Below, in pieces: positions 52,193 through 60,720 of a stretch of 64,000 nt of DNA. How positions within the stretch are numbered: the first letter of the stretch is position 1; every line of letters begins with the position of its first letter. The DNA is from Lentisphaerota bacterium. Its GTDB lineage: Bacteria; Verrucomicrobiota; Lentisphaeria; Victivallales; Victivallaceae. The notes under the pieces were generated by a model, which saw only the letters and a list, made by a program, of their open reading frames with translations, was not told where the DNA came from and ran no database searches. The stretch is from positions 1-64,000 of the forward strand of contig SUWE01000006.1 in assembly GCA_015061615.1 (NCBI GenBank), written 5' to 3'. The position numbers were made by a program, and so were the translations under genes.

Positions 52193-54724
52193 ATGGATAA
52201 AAAACCCCTGCTTCTGCGTTCTTTGCTGACGCTTCTGGTCGTGGTCGTCTTCGCCGCGGCGATGTATCCGCTGGCAGAAAAAGATTATTATGATGTGTTC
52301 AAAGATCTGCTGAAAGATCCGAAAGACAAGGTCGCGTTGGAACTTATTGAAGATGCGAAAGCCAAAGAAAAAGCCAATCCGGATATCTTCCAGTCCCAGG
52401 CACTGCTTGCCGCGGCGGATGAAAAGGGAGTGAACCTTGCTGAAAGAGTCAACGGCAGAGATCTGTACAACAACCGTGACGTGATCAGCCTTATCCGCAA
52501 AGAGGCGGCAAGCTCCATCCGTCTGGGTCTTGACCTCGCCGGCGGTGTTGAGTTCTATCTCGACCTCATTCCCGATACCAATATGAAGGATGAGACCATC
52601 CGCAAGAGTATGGAAGATGATTTCAACCGTTACCGCGACGTGGCGGTGGAAACTCTGCGTAAACGCCTTGAAGGTCAGAATATCTATGAGGCGGAAATTG
52701 CCCCTGCAGGCGATCGCAGCATCGTGCTGCGTGCGCCGATCGTTTCCAAAGACGAAAAAGTCAAACTGCGCGATATCATCCAGATGAGTGCAAAACTTGA
52801 GTTCCGTCTGGTCGAAGCGAACATTCCCGCGGAACAGCGCAGTCAGTACAAGGGCAAAGATGCCAAGATCCCCGAAGGCATTGAGTACCTTGAATACACC
52901 GAAATGGAACAGGGCAAGCCGGTCATCCACAGTTTTCTGGTCAAAAAACAAGCTGAAATGGATGGCAGTAACATTACTATGGCACGCGCCCACCGCGACG
53001 AGATGACCGGACAGCTCAAAATCATGCTTCAGTTCAACTCCACCGGTGCGAAAGATTTCAAACGCGTTACGGAAAACAGTGTCGGCAGACAGCTGGCGAT
53101 CGTTCTTGACGGCAACCTCTACTGCGCACCGACGGTCAACGAGCCGATCGCCGGAGGCAGCGCAAGCATTTCCGGCAGCTTCACTGAAGATGAAGCAAAA
53201 AGCATTGCCGACGCCCTTATGTCCGGCAGTTTCCCCTTCAATATCAACGTGCAGGCGGTATTCGACACCGACCCGACCCTCGGCCGTGCCAGCGTGCAGA
53301 ACGGTATCAAGGTCGGTGCGATCTCACTGGTGCTGGTGGCGATTTTCATGATCATCTACTACCGTTTCAGCGGTTTGATCTCAGTCATTGCGCTGGGCTT
53401 GAACGTTCTGCTCATCCTCGGAGCGATGGCGGCGTTTGACTGCACACTCACACTGCCCGGTATCGCCGGTATCGTGCTTACCATCGGTATGGCAGTTGAC
53501 GCCAACGTGCTTATTTTTGAGCGTATCCGTGAAGAGCTTGCCACAGGCAAATCCCTGCGCAATGCGGTGGAAGCCGGTTACAACCGTGCATTGAGTGCGG
53601 TCGTTGACTCAAATATCACCACACTCATCACCTCATTCATCCTGATGTATGTCGGTACCGGTGCGATCAAAGGTTTTGCCATGACACTCTGCATCGGTAT
53701 TCTGAGTACACTTTTCTCAGCGGTGTTCGTCACCCACTTGTTCTACGATGCGCTCTTCCGCTTATTCGATCTGAAAAAGCTCACTATGATGCAGATCATC
53801 AAAGCCTCGAACTTTGACTTTATCAAGCTCTGGCGTTATTGCCTGTGCATCTCTGCGGCGATCGTGCTGGTTACGATCGGCTGTTTTGCTGTCCGCGGCA
53901 AAGGAGTTCTGGGTATCGACTTCACCGGCGGTTCAGCGATCACCTATAAGTTTGACAAACGGGGCGACACCTCGGCAATGGCAAAGACCCTGAAAGCCGC
54001 AGGTTACGATGAACCGTCATTGACCTACAAGACAGACATTGCCGCCCAAGAGGGCAATGGGGAGTTTCTGGAAATCCGTCTGCGCGGCTCCAAAGATTCT
54101 GCGGAAGTGACCAAAATCAAAGTTGCCCAAATGCTCCAGAAGAGCTATCCGGAGTGCGGAATAACCCTTGAAGGCTCCAATATCCAGCAGCTTGACGGTC
54201 TGATCGGCAGAGAGTTCACCAAAGCCGCCGTTACAGCGATCATACTGGCGCTTATCGGTATCGGTGCGTATATCGTCTTCCGTTATGAAATGTCCTACGC
54301 GATCGCCGCAGTTCTGGCGCTCTGTCACGACGTTATCGCGGTGCTGGCAGTCTATCTGCTCTGCGGACGCACCATCGGTCTTACCACCGTTGCCGCGTTC
54401 CTGACGGTTATCGGTTACTCAATCAACGATACAGTGGTCATCTTTGACCGTATCCGTGAAAACAGTCAGCTGAAAAAAGGTCTGTCTCTTGCGGAAAATG
54501 TCAATCTTTCGATCAACCAGACCCTGAGCCGTACCCTGATCACCAGTGTGAGTACCTTTATCGTGGTCTTCATCATGTGGTGCTTCGGCGGTCCGGAAAT
54601 CAGCGACTTCGTCTTTGTGATGATGTGGGGTATCATTCTGGGAACATACTCATCCGTCTTCCTCTCCGGTCCCTTCGTGGCATGGAGAGCGCAGCGTAAA
54701 GCCGCCAAAGAGAAAGGATGCTGA
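52193..54724 (+). CDS. secDF: Protein translocase SecDF fusion
   Basis: The 843-aa product joins SecD and SecF in one chain. The SecD half has RLGLDLAGGVEFYLDL, a P1 domain, LAIVLDGNLYCAPTVNEPI and a membrane block with GIVLTIGMAVDANVLIFERI. The SecF half starts near 530 with a helix, then GIDFTGGSAITYKF and a second block with VIGYSINDTVVIFDRIRENS. Twelve helices are expected. Aspartates in DANVLIFERI and DTVVIFDRI belong to the proton-driven cycle that pulls exported proteins through SecYEG. Such fusions occur in Bacillus and several PVC bacteria. Its stop overlaps an ATG of the next gene. Confidence 0.97.
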   Translation: MDKKPLLLRSLLTLLVVVVFAAAMYPLAEKDYYDVFKDLLKDPKDKVALELIEDAKAKEKANPDIFQSQALLAAADEKGVNLAERVNGRDLYNNRDVISLIRKEAASSIRLGLDLAGGVEFYLDLIPDTNMKDETIRKSMEDDFNRYRDVAVETLRKRLEGQNIYEAEIAPAGDRSIVLRAPIVSKDEKVKLRDIIQMSAKLEFRLVEANIPAEQRSQYKGKDAKIPEGIEYLEYTEMEQGKPVIHSFLVKKQAEMDGSNITMARAHRDEMTGQLKIMLQFNSTGAKDFKRVTENSVGRQLAIVLDGNLYCAPTVNEPIAGGSASISGSFTEDEAKSIADALMSGSFPFNINVQAVFDTDPTLGRASVQNGIKVGAISLVLVAIFMIIYYRFSGLISVIALGLNVLLILGAMAAFDCTLTLPGIAGIVLTIGMAVDANVLIFERIREELATGKSLRNAVEAGYNRALSAVVDSNITTLITSFILMYVGTGAIKGFAMTLCIGILSTLFSAVFVTHLFYDALFRLFDLKKLTMMQIIKASNFDFIKLWRYCLCISAAIVLVTIGCFAVRGKGVLGIDFTGGSAITYKFDKRGDTSAMAKTLKAAGYDEPSLTYKTDIAAQEGNGEFLEIRLRGSKDSAEVTKIKVAQMLQKSYPECGITLEGSNIQQLDGLIGREFTKAAVTAIILALIGIGAYIVFRYEMSYAIAAVLALCHDVIAVLAVYLLCGRTIGLTTVAAFLTVIGYSINDTVVIFDRIRENSQLKKGLSLAENVNLSINQTLSRTLITSVSTFIVVFIMWCFGGPEISDFVFVMMWGIILGTYSSVFLSGPFVAWRAQRKAAKEKGC

Positions 54725-54726
54725 AA

Positions 54727-55044
54727 ATGGCAGGATTCGGAGATTTGATGAAACTTATGTCGCATGCCAAAGAGATCCAGGCGGGTGCGGCAAAGCTGAA
54801 AGAAGAACTGCCGAAAATGGAGTTCACCAGCGCAACAGCCAATGGCGGTGTGCGGGTCACTGTGGGGGGCGACTTCACGGTGCGCAATGTCAACATTGAT
54901 CCGGAAATGCTCTGCGACAAAGAGTTTCTGGAAAGCGCGCTCACCGAAGCGCTCAACAGCGCTTTTGCTTCTGCCCGCACTGCGATGCAGGAGCAGATGA
55001 AATCCATCGGCGGATCACTCGGCATCGACATGCCGATGTTCTGA
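54727..55044 (+). CDS. YbaB/EbfC nucleoid-associated protein
   Basis: The 105-aa product has the YbaB build: FGDLMKLMSHAKEIQAGAAK coiled helix, ATANGGVRVTVGGDFTVRNV central sheet and a C-terminal helix with EALNSAFASARTAMQEQM. YbaB dimers bind DNA and often lie beside recR or dnaX, which are not here. ATG at 54727 has AAAGGA at good distance; the ATG at 54718 (in the last codons of secDF) would add three residues and cannot be excluded. Confidence 0.92.
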   Translation: MAGFGDLMKLMSHAKEIQAGAAKLKEELPKMEFTSATANGGVRVTVGGDFTVRNVNIDPEMLCDKEFLESALTEALNSAFASARTAMQEQMKSIGGSLGIDMPMF

Positions 55045-55109
55045 AAATCAGAAAAATCGGGGGATAGATTTCCATATCTGTCCCCTGTTCTTTTTATGGA
55101 GATAACGCA

Positions 55110-56270
55110 ATGACTGAAGTGCATTATTCACAGTGTAAAAGCTATGATGCTGCGGAACTTGATGCGGCACTGGAAAAAATCCTTGCTCCGGTTGCGGCGC
55201 AAGCCGGCGGCATTGCCGGTAAAAAGGTGATGATAAAACCGAATCTGCTGGAATACCGCAAAGAAAACGACCCTGCCTCGGTGCATCCGCAATTATTGCT
55301 GGCGCTGTGCCGTTATATCCATAAAGAAAATGCAGCGGCGATCGCCGTTATTGAAAATCCCGCTGTGCGCACCGCAGATGCAGTTGTAAAAAGCATGGAT
55401 ATCATGCCGGAACTGGAAAAAATGGGTGTGACAGTTAAAAACTGTACCAACTACACCAAATGCAAAATGCCGGAAGCGTGCCGTTACCGCACCCTTGAAG
55501 CGGCGGCGGAATTTCAGGAGTACGATATCATCGTCGATTTTGCCAAAGCAAAAACACATGCGATGATGATATTGACCTGCGGAGTGAAAAACCTTTTCGG
55601 TCTGGTGCGCGGCAGTGAAAGATTGGCGTGGCACCTTGCAGTGGGGAGAAATTTCGATGATTTTGCCGATATGTTGCTCGACCTTTATCTGCTGGTCAGG
55701 CCGCAGATAACACTGCTGGATGCCGTAACCGGCATGGAAGGCAACGGCCCGGGCAGCGGCGATGCGGTGGAACTGGGATTCCTTGCCGCCTCAAACGATG
55801 CGCTGGCGCTTGACCGCTCTGTGGCGGAAAAACTCGGCGTTGCCGATACTCCGATACTCAAACAGGCGGCAAAACGGGGGCTGATGCCGGAGTATGTTGA
55901 GTGTCAGGAAATTCCGGATATCCGCGCCATCCGTCTGCCGGAACCGCCGGAAAAGAAACTTGAGTGGGGAGTGTATTTCCCGGTCAGATTACGGACATTT
56001 CTCCGGAACAAACTGCTTTCCCGTCCGGTGGTGAACAAACCGGAGTGTATCGGCTGCGGATTGTGCGCGCAGAAGTGTCCGCCGCAGACGTTGAAGATGG
56101 TGGAAAACAAACCGGTATTCGACTATCCCGGCTGTATCCGCTGTTTCTGCTGTCAGGAGTTCTGCCCGAAAGGGGCGATCACAGTGGAAAAGAGTCCGTG
56201 GATGAAGGTGCTTTCAGCGTTGGAAAAATTCATCCGCAAACTGAATCTGCGCCGCTCAACCGGCAGATGA
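55110..56270 (+). CDS. DUF362 protein with C-terminal 2x[4Fe-4S] ferredoxin domain
   Basis: The 386-aa product has an N-terminal DUF362 domain (about 1-270; KKVMIKPNLLEYRKENDPAS, HPQLLLALCRYI, FAKAKTHAMMILTCGVKNLF, LDAVTGMEGNGPGSGD). The ferredoxin part (about 308-360) has CIGCGLCAQKCP and CIRCFCCQEFCP. DUF362 proteins occur widely in anaerobes; their function is not established, though electron transfer is expected. GGAG precedes the ATG. The last 15 bp overlap the 3' end of the convergent flavoprotein gene. Confidence 0.9.
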   Translation: MTEVHYSQCKSYDAAELDAALEKILAPVAAQAGGIAGKKVMIKPNLLEYRKENDPASVHPQLLLALCRYIHKENAAAIAVIENPAVRTADAVVKSMDIMPELEKMGVTVKNCTNYTKCKMPEACRYRTLEAAAEFQEYDIIVDFAKAKTHAMMILTCGVKNLFGLVRGSERLAWHLAVGRNFDDFADMLLDLYLLVRPQITLLDAVTGMEGNGPGSGDAVELGFLAASNDALALDRSVAEKLGVADTPILKQAAKRGLMPEYVECQEIPDIRAIRLPEPPEKKLEWGVYFPVRLRTFLRNKLLSRPVVNKPECIGCGLCAQKCPPQTLKMVENKPVFDYPGCIRCFCCQEFCPKGAITVEKSPWMKVLSALEKFIRKLNLRRSTGR

Positions 56271-57491
56271 GTTTCCGGCGGAAGTTCCGGCGAGCATTCC
56301 GGAAGCGAGCGCCCAGGTGATATTGAATCCGCCGCAGGGTCCGGTGATATCGAGCATTTCCCCGGCGAAAAAGATATTGTCATGAAAACTGCTGGCAAGA
56401 GTTGCGGAATCGACCTCTTTCAAACTTACACCGCCGGCAGTAACCATCGCCTTTTCCCACTTTTCAACGCCGGAAATTTCCCATATTCCCTGCTTTATCC
56501 TGGTCAAAAGAGCATCGCAATCGGCTTTTTTCCAGCGGGAAATTTCCGGGTCGGTACCGTTTACAAGCATCTGGGCAAGACGTCTGGGGAAAAATTCACT
56601 CAAGCAGGATGAAACATGCTTTGTTCCGCAGTTTTTGCGGCATGCGGCAAAATATTCCGACAACTCAGCACTGCTGAGTTTGGGCAGAAGATCAAGCTTC
56701 AGTTTGACGACCGGAGTTTTGTCAAGCATTGCGGCGATCGCTCCGGCAAGGTCAAGAATGGCAAATGCGGAAAATCCGTTGCGGGTAAAAAGCAGTTCGC
56801 CGCGGGCGGCAGGTTTTTCGCGTCCTTTGGTGACAACTTCGGCAATGCACTCATCAAGAGATATCCCGGCACACTCACCGACAGCAGGATCGGAACAGAT
56901 GATGCCGGTCATTGCCGGATAAAGCGGCGTGACAGAGTGACCGAGTTTTTCAGCAAGTGTGTACCCCGCCATACTGCCGCCAAGAGCAGGATATCCCCTG
57001 CCGCCGCAGGCAAGGACAAGCGATTTTGCGGAAAACTCCTCACCGTCGGCACATTTCACGGTACAAGGATGCCCCGGAGTGACGGAAACGACCTTTTTAC
57101 CGCAGAAAAGTTTTCCTCCGGCAGAAGAGATGCGGGAAAGAAAAAGTTCCAGAACATCGCGTGCCTTTCCGGAGCGGGGAAAGTAGTGAAATCCGTCAGT
57201 CAGTTCCAGCGGAACACCGTTCTGTTCAAAAAAACAAAGCAGACTCTCACCGGAAAAATCACAGAGCGCCGGCAGAAGGAAGCGCCACGCTTTGCCGAAA
57301 CGGCGGGCAAAATCTTCCGTTTCAAGCACATTGGTAACATTGCAGCGGGAGCCGCCGGAAGCGAGAAGTTTCATTCCCGGAGAATCCATTTTTTCGAGGA
57401 TAACGACCCGTTTTTTACTGCGTGATGCGGCAAACGCCGCCGCAAGTCCGGCAGGTCCGGAACCGATAACAAGCACATCTGTACGGGTCAT
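56256..57491 (-). CDS. NAD(P)/FAD-dependent oxidoreductase, HI0933/BaiN family
   Basis: The 411-aa product starts with the FAD dinucleotide fold TDVLVIGSGPAGLAAAFAAS. The signature GMKLLASGGSRCNVTN follows, then LVLACGGRGYPALGGSMAGY and, at the C-terminus, ITGPCGGFNITWALASGMLAG. These mark the HI0933-like flavoproteins, which include the BaiN bile-acid reductase; the substrate here is unknown. The start at 57491 is set by the dinucleotide-binding fold; the ORF extends upstream into the next gene without family similarity. It begins 10 bp after the secreted unknown gene and ends overlapping the DUF362 gene tail-to-tail. Confidence 0.9.
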   Translation of the reverse strand: MTRTDVLVIGSGPAGLAAAFAASRSKKRVVILEKMDSPGMKLLASGGSRCNVTNVLETEDFARRFGKAWRFLLPALCDFSGESLLCFFEQNGVPLELTDGFHYFPRSGKARDVLELFLSRISSAGGKLFCGKKVVSVTPGHPCTVKCADGEEFSAKSLVLACGGRGYPALGGSMAGYTLAEKLGHSVTPLYPAMTGIICSDPAVGECAGISLDECIAEVVTKGREKPAARGELLFTRNGFSAFAILDLAGAIAAMLDKTPVVKLKLDLLPKLSSAELSEYFAACRKNCGTKHVSSCLSEFFPRRLAQMLVNGTDPEISRWKKADCDALLTRIKQGIWEISGVEKWEKAMVTAGGVSLKEVDSATLASSFHDNIFFAGEMLDITGPCGGFNITWALASGMLAGTSAGNSSAG

Positions 57492-57501
57492 GGCATAAAC
57501 C

Positions 57502-58770
57502 TTACTGCAAATAGGTGTTAAGTATCCGGTGCAGGAACTTGAGTTCATCTTTACTGCACGCCTCATCGCTGAACTCCAGCGTATCAAAGATGAGCTGATA
57601 GCGGTCAGGCAGAGCGCCCTGTTTTGCCATGACATCTTTGAGAAAAATATCGCATTTTATCCGTTTGCGGATACGGGCTTTCAGCGCGTTGTAAGATTTT
57701 TCAAACTCCGCGTAAGCATTGCGTTTTTTTCCGAAATCGAGTATATTTTTGGCAATGCGCGAACAATAGTGCCGTTCTTCAGCGGGGATCATTCTGGAAA
57801 ATTGCAGAAAATCCGCGGCGGCGGCAGAGCGCAGAGTCTCAGCCGCAACTGCGGCGGTAACGGCATCGGTACCGGTACTTTTTTTGCTCAGATATTCGTC
57901 AAACTCTTTCAAAGAACAGCTTATGTAGTTGCCGTTGGGCTTGTCTTTTTCATCAAGCTGGGGGACAAAACGGTTTTCAAGTTCGGCAAGGCGGGCGAGG
58001 AACAACTCTCCGGGCATCGGTGAGTAACGGTTCCAGATGACCGGCATACCGAGGGTGTTCAGCCGTTCCTGAGCGGCGGCACGGTTGCGGCCGTAAAGAT
58101 GGATAAAAGCATCCGGAGCGCCGCCGGAAACACCGGATTCAAAAACTTTGCCGATCTTTTTATCGCCGGCAAGGATTTGGAGCAGTACGCGCGAAGTCTC
58201 TGCAAGTATGGCATTCATTCCGGGATTTTTCACCCTGCCCAGACGGGCGGTCGCGGCAAAATCGGGGAGTTTTCCGCTCAATCCGGCAACTTCCGACCAG
58301 AAGAAATAACGGCGGTTGGCAACGAGATACTGACCGCTTCTTTCAGCTTCCGCAAGTTCGGCATCAATGCCGTTGACTATCCACGCAGCGACACCGGATG
58401 AGCTGCTTTTGTAACGGAAATCGAAACGGTGCGAAGCCAATACGCCGATGATTTTGCGGCGCAGTTCAAAATCGTAGCGCCAGAGAGAAGCATCACCGGG
58501 CAGATAGATATGCTCTTTGCCGCTGTAACCGCAATACTCCCCTTTGCCGCAGACGATGATGAACTCACCGGAATTGCGTTTGATATCCGCCCGGCGCGCG
58601 TAGCGGTCGAGCTGGCGGAGGAGTTTTTGCAGATATTTTGCATCCTCTCCGGAAACATCGTCATGAAGTATCAGCCCCGGCACCAGCGGCAGAGCCGAGC
58701 GGAGTGACAGCGGGCAGAAAAGCCCCGCAAGAAAAAATATTGCAAATATTTTGCCGAATAACCGTTTCAC
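57502..58770 (-). CDS. Secreted protein of unknown function
   Basis: The 422-aa product has a signal peptide (about 1-25) and a mature part without recognised motifs. It includes VPGLILHDDVSGEDAKYLQK, an EFIIVCGKGEY strand and a long helical C-terminal half (about 250-420) rich in Lys/Arg/Glu. Its organisation, with SGVAAWIVNGIDAELAEAER near 128, recalls secreted peptidase-like proteins in which the HExxH site is lost, but this is speculation. The start is GTG at 58770, with only a weak ribosome site. The flavoprotein gene follows 10 bp later, so they are probably co-transcribed. Confidence 0.75.
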   Translation of the reverse strand: MKRLFGKIFAIFFLAGLFCPLSLRSALPLVPGLILHDDVSGEDAKYLQKLLRQLDRYARRADIKRNSGEFIIVCGKGEYCGYSGKEHIYLPGDASLWRYDFELRRKIIGVLASHRFDFRYKSSSSGVAAWIVNGIDAELAEAERSGQYLVANRRYFFWSEVAGLSGKLPDFAATARLGRVKNPGMNAILAETSRVLLQILAGDKKIGKVFESGVSGGAPDAFIHLYGRNRAAAQERLNTLGMPVIWNRYSPMPGELFLARLAELENRFVPQLDEKDKPNGNYISCSLKEFDEYLSKKSTGTDAVTAAVAAETLRSAAAADFLQFSRMIPAEERHYCSRIAKNILDFGKKRNAYAEFEKSYNALKARIRKRIKCDIFLKDVMAKQGALPDRYQLIFDTLEFSDEACSKDELKFLHRILNTYLQ

Positions 58771-58849
58771 CGTTTGTTTTTTTCCCGTTTACAGTGTAAA
58801 TTTTACCTTGACAATAATATAAGATAATCCCTATGTCGGAAAAACTCAA

Positions 58850-59680
58850 ATGCAAAAAAAGAACAAAATCAAATTTTACCCTGCGGCGATGACAGTTTCA
58901 GGCAGTGACTCCGGCGGAACTTCCGGAATTGCCGCCGATTTGCGTACATTCAACGCCTTCGGCGTCTTCGGCTCATGCGCCATAACCGCCGTATCGGCAC
59001 AGAATCCGTACTTCATCCGCCATACAGACGTGACCGCGCCGCGCTCTCTTGCCGCGCAAATCGAAACAGTGCGTGAAAAAATCCATTTTGAATATATGAA
59101 AACCGGATTTTTCGGCAGTGCGGAAAATATTTCAGCCGTCGTTCAGGCGGTGAAAAAACATGCGTTTTCTCTGGTCTGCGCCCCCGAACTCTTTACCGCA
59201 GACGGCAAAAAAACTGCCGATGAAAAAAATATCCCGCTGATGGAAAGTGAATTGTTCGTGCTGGCGCAATGGCTCGTTGCCGATATGGCGGAAACGGAAC
59301 TCCTCTGCCAAAACAAATGCACCAACGAAGAAGAAATGGTGCAGAATGCAAAAACTCTTTCTGAAAAATACCATTGTTCCGTCATCATCTGCGGGGAGGA
59401 AAAGTTCGATGATATCATCGTCAAAGACGGCAAATGTTACTCCGCCTATGTGACCGAAGATTTTACCACCCTGCCGCTTGCCGGAGCAAAAAGCACCTAT
59501 GCCGCCGCATTGACGGCGATGCTGGCGCTGGATTTCCCGTGGAAACAGGCGGTGTGTTCCGCCAAAGCGTTTGTCTTCGGCTCACTCTGTCAGAGTGTGG
59601 AAGCCGGTCCCGGATGCAGTGTAATGTATCCGCCGGCGGAAGATTATTCGCATCTGGTAAAACTTGCAGAAGCGGAGTAA
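58850..59680 (+). CDS. ThiD-like pyrimidine/pyridoxal kinase, degenerate catalytic loop
   Basis: The 276-aa product has the ribokinase-type ThiD fold: AMTVSGSDSGGTSGIAADLR at the start, FNAFGVFGSCAITAVSAQNP and FEYMKTGFFGSAENI. ThiD phosphorylates hydroxymethylpyrimidine and its monophosphate for thiamine synthesis. Near the C-terminus, where ThiD normally has a GTGCT loop holding the catalytic Cys, this protein reads LAGAKSTYAAALTA, so the Cys is replaced. It may be a different kinase or an inactive paralogue. No thiamine genes or THI-box are nearby. The amidase gene follows 7 bp later. Confidence 0.8.
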   Translation: MQKKNKIKFYPAAMTVSGSDSGGTSGIAADLRTFNAFGVFGSCAITAVSAQNPYFIRHTDVTAPRSLAAQIETVREKIHFEYMKTGFFGSAENISAVVQAVKKHAFSLVCAPELFTADGKKTADEKNIPLMESELFVLAQWLVADMAETELLCQNKCTNEEEMVQNAKTLSEKYHCSVIICGEEKFDDIIVKDGKCYSAYVTEDFTTLPLAGAKSTYAAALTAMLALDFPWKQAVCSAKAFVFGSLCQSVEAGPGCSVMYPPAEDYSHLVKLAEAE

Positions 59681-59687
59681 AAGAAAT

Positions 59688-60647
59688 ATGCTCCGTCTTC
59701 TGATTGCGGCAACCGCACTTATAATGTTCCTTCCGTCATCCTCATACGGTGCGGGAGTACGCCAGAAAAATATAAACAAACAGAATTACAGCAGTCTGAA
59801 TGACCTGCTTGCCAGCAACGGGTTCCGCACCACCTTCACCAAAACGTCGGCAACCGGCAGCAAAAAGGGGAGTTACTGCTTTTTTCAGAAAAATCAAAGG
59901 ACAATCACCTGCGGCAATACGAAAATAGAACTGCTGATGCCGACGGTGTTTGAAAACACCCATCCGTGGATATTGACCCTTGACTGGTTCAAGACGCTCC
60001 GTCCGGTACTCTATCCGGCGACAGTCCCCAGAAGCAAAGTGAGAGCGATCACCGTAGATATGGGACACGGCGGCAACGACCCCGGCGCTATCGGTGCAAT
60101 TTCCAAAGAAAAAATGATAACGCTGAAAGTCGGCAGAAAAGTTGCGGAAATACTCCGGGCTTACGGCTTTACTGTCCATTGCACACGGAACTCCGATGTA
60201 CAGATACCGCTGAACAGTGTCGCTCAGCTTCAGAAAAAGCATAAAAGCGATCTCTTTGTTTCAATACATGTCAATTCAGCAAAAAACAAGACCATTTCCG
60301 GCTTGGAAACCTTCTGCCTCACCCCCGCCGGAGCCGCTTCAAGCAACGGCGGAAAGGTCTCGTGGACTGCCCATCCGGGAAACAGACAGGATGCGGCAAA
60401 TATGCTTCTTGCGTGGAATATCCACCGTCAGCTGCTCAGCCGCACCGGAGCAGTCGACCGGGGAGTGAAACGCGCACGCTTTGCGGTATTGAAAGATATC
60501 ACCGTTCCCGGTGTGCTGGTGGAAATAGGTTTCATCAGCAACCGCGCCGAAGAACGCAAGCTCAATGACCCGAAATATATCGAAAAGATCGCCAGAGGCA
60601 TTGCCGAAGGCATCGCCGCGTTTACCCGCAGTACAAAAGCACGGTGA
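59688..60647 (+). CDS. N-acetylmuramoyl-L-alanine amidase (Amidase_3)
   Basis: The 319-aa product has a signal peptide (about 1-21) and the zinc amidase domain (about 115-315). Its landmarks are ITVDMGHGGNDPGAIG (zinc His), a KEKMITLKV segment (zinc Glu region), DLFVSIHVNSAKNKTISGLE (zinc His) and GVLVEIGFISNRAEERKL (catalytic Glu). It cuts the bond between N-acetylmuramic acid and L-alanine in peptidoglycan. A region of about 95 residues before the domain is not recognised. GGAG precedes the ATG at 59688; a longer ORF start overlaps the ThiD-like gene. nagA downstream suggests a link with cell-wall recycling. Confidence 0.92.
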   Translation: MLRLLIAATALIMFLPSSSYGAGVRQKNINKQNYSSLNDLLASNGFRTTFTKTSATGSKKGSYCFFQKNQRTITCGNTKIELLMPTVFENTHPWILTLDWFKTLRPVLYPATVPRSKVRAITVDMGHGGNDPGAIGAISKEKMITLKVGRKVAEILRAYGFTVHCTRNSDVQIPLNSVAQLQKKHKSDLFVSIHVNSAKNKTISGLETFCLTPAGAASSNGGKVSWTAHPGNRQDAANMLLAWNIHRQLLSRTGAVDRGVKRARFAVLKDITVPGVLVEIGFISNRAEERKLNDPKYIEKIARGIAEGIAAFTRSTKAR

Positions 60648-60654
60648 TTTTGAT

Positions 60655-60683
60655 TTGACAAAAGAGGTTTGCGATATTATATT
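60655..60683 (+). promoter_or_regulatory. nagA promoter
   Basis: Consensus TTGACA (60655-60660), exactly 17 bp, TATATT (60678-60683), starting 7 bp after the amidase stop codon and 37 bp before the nagA ATG. One of the best sigma70-type promoters in the window. Confidence 0.7.
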
Positions 60684-60720
60684 AAAGCAACAGAACCGTT
60701 TATTGCACAGAAACAGAACT

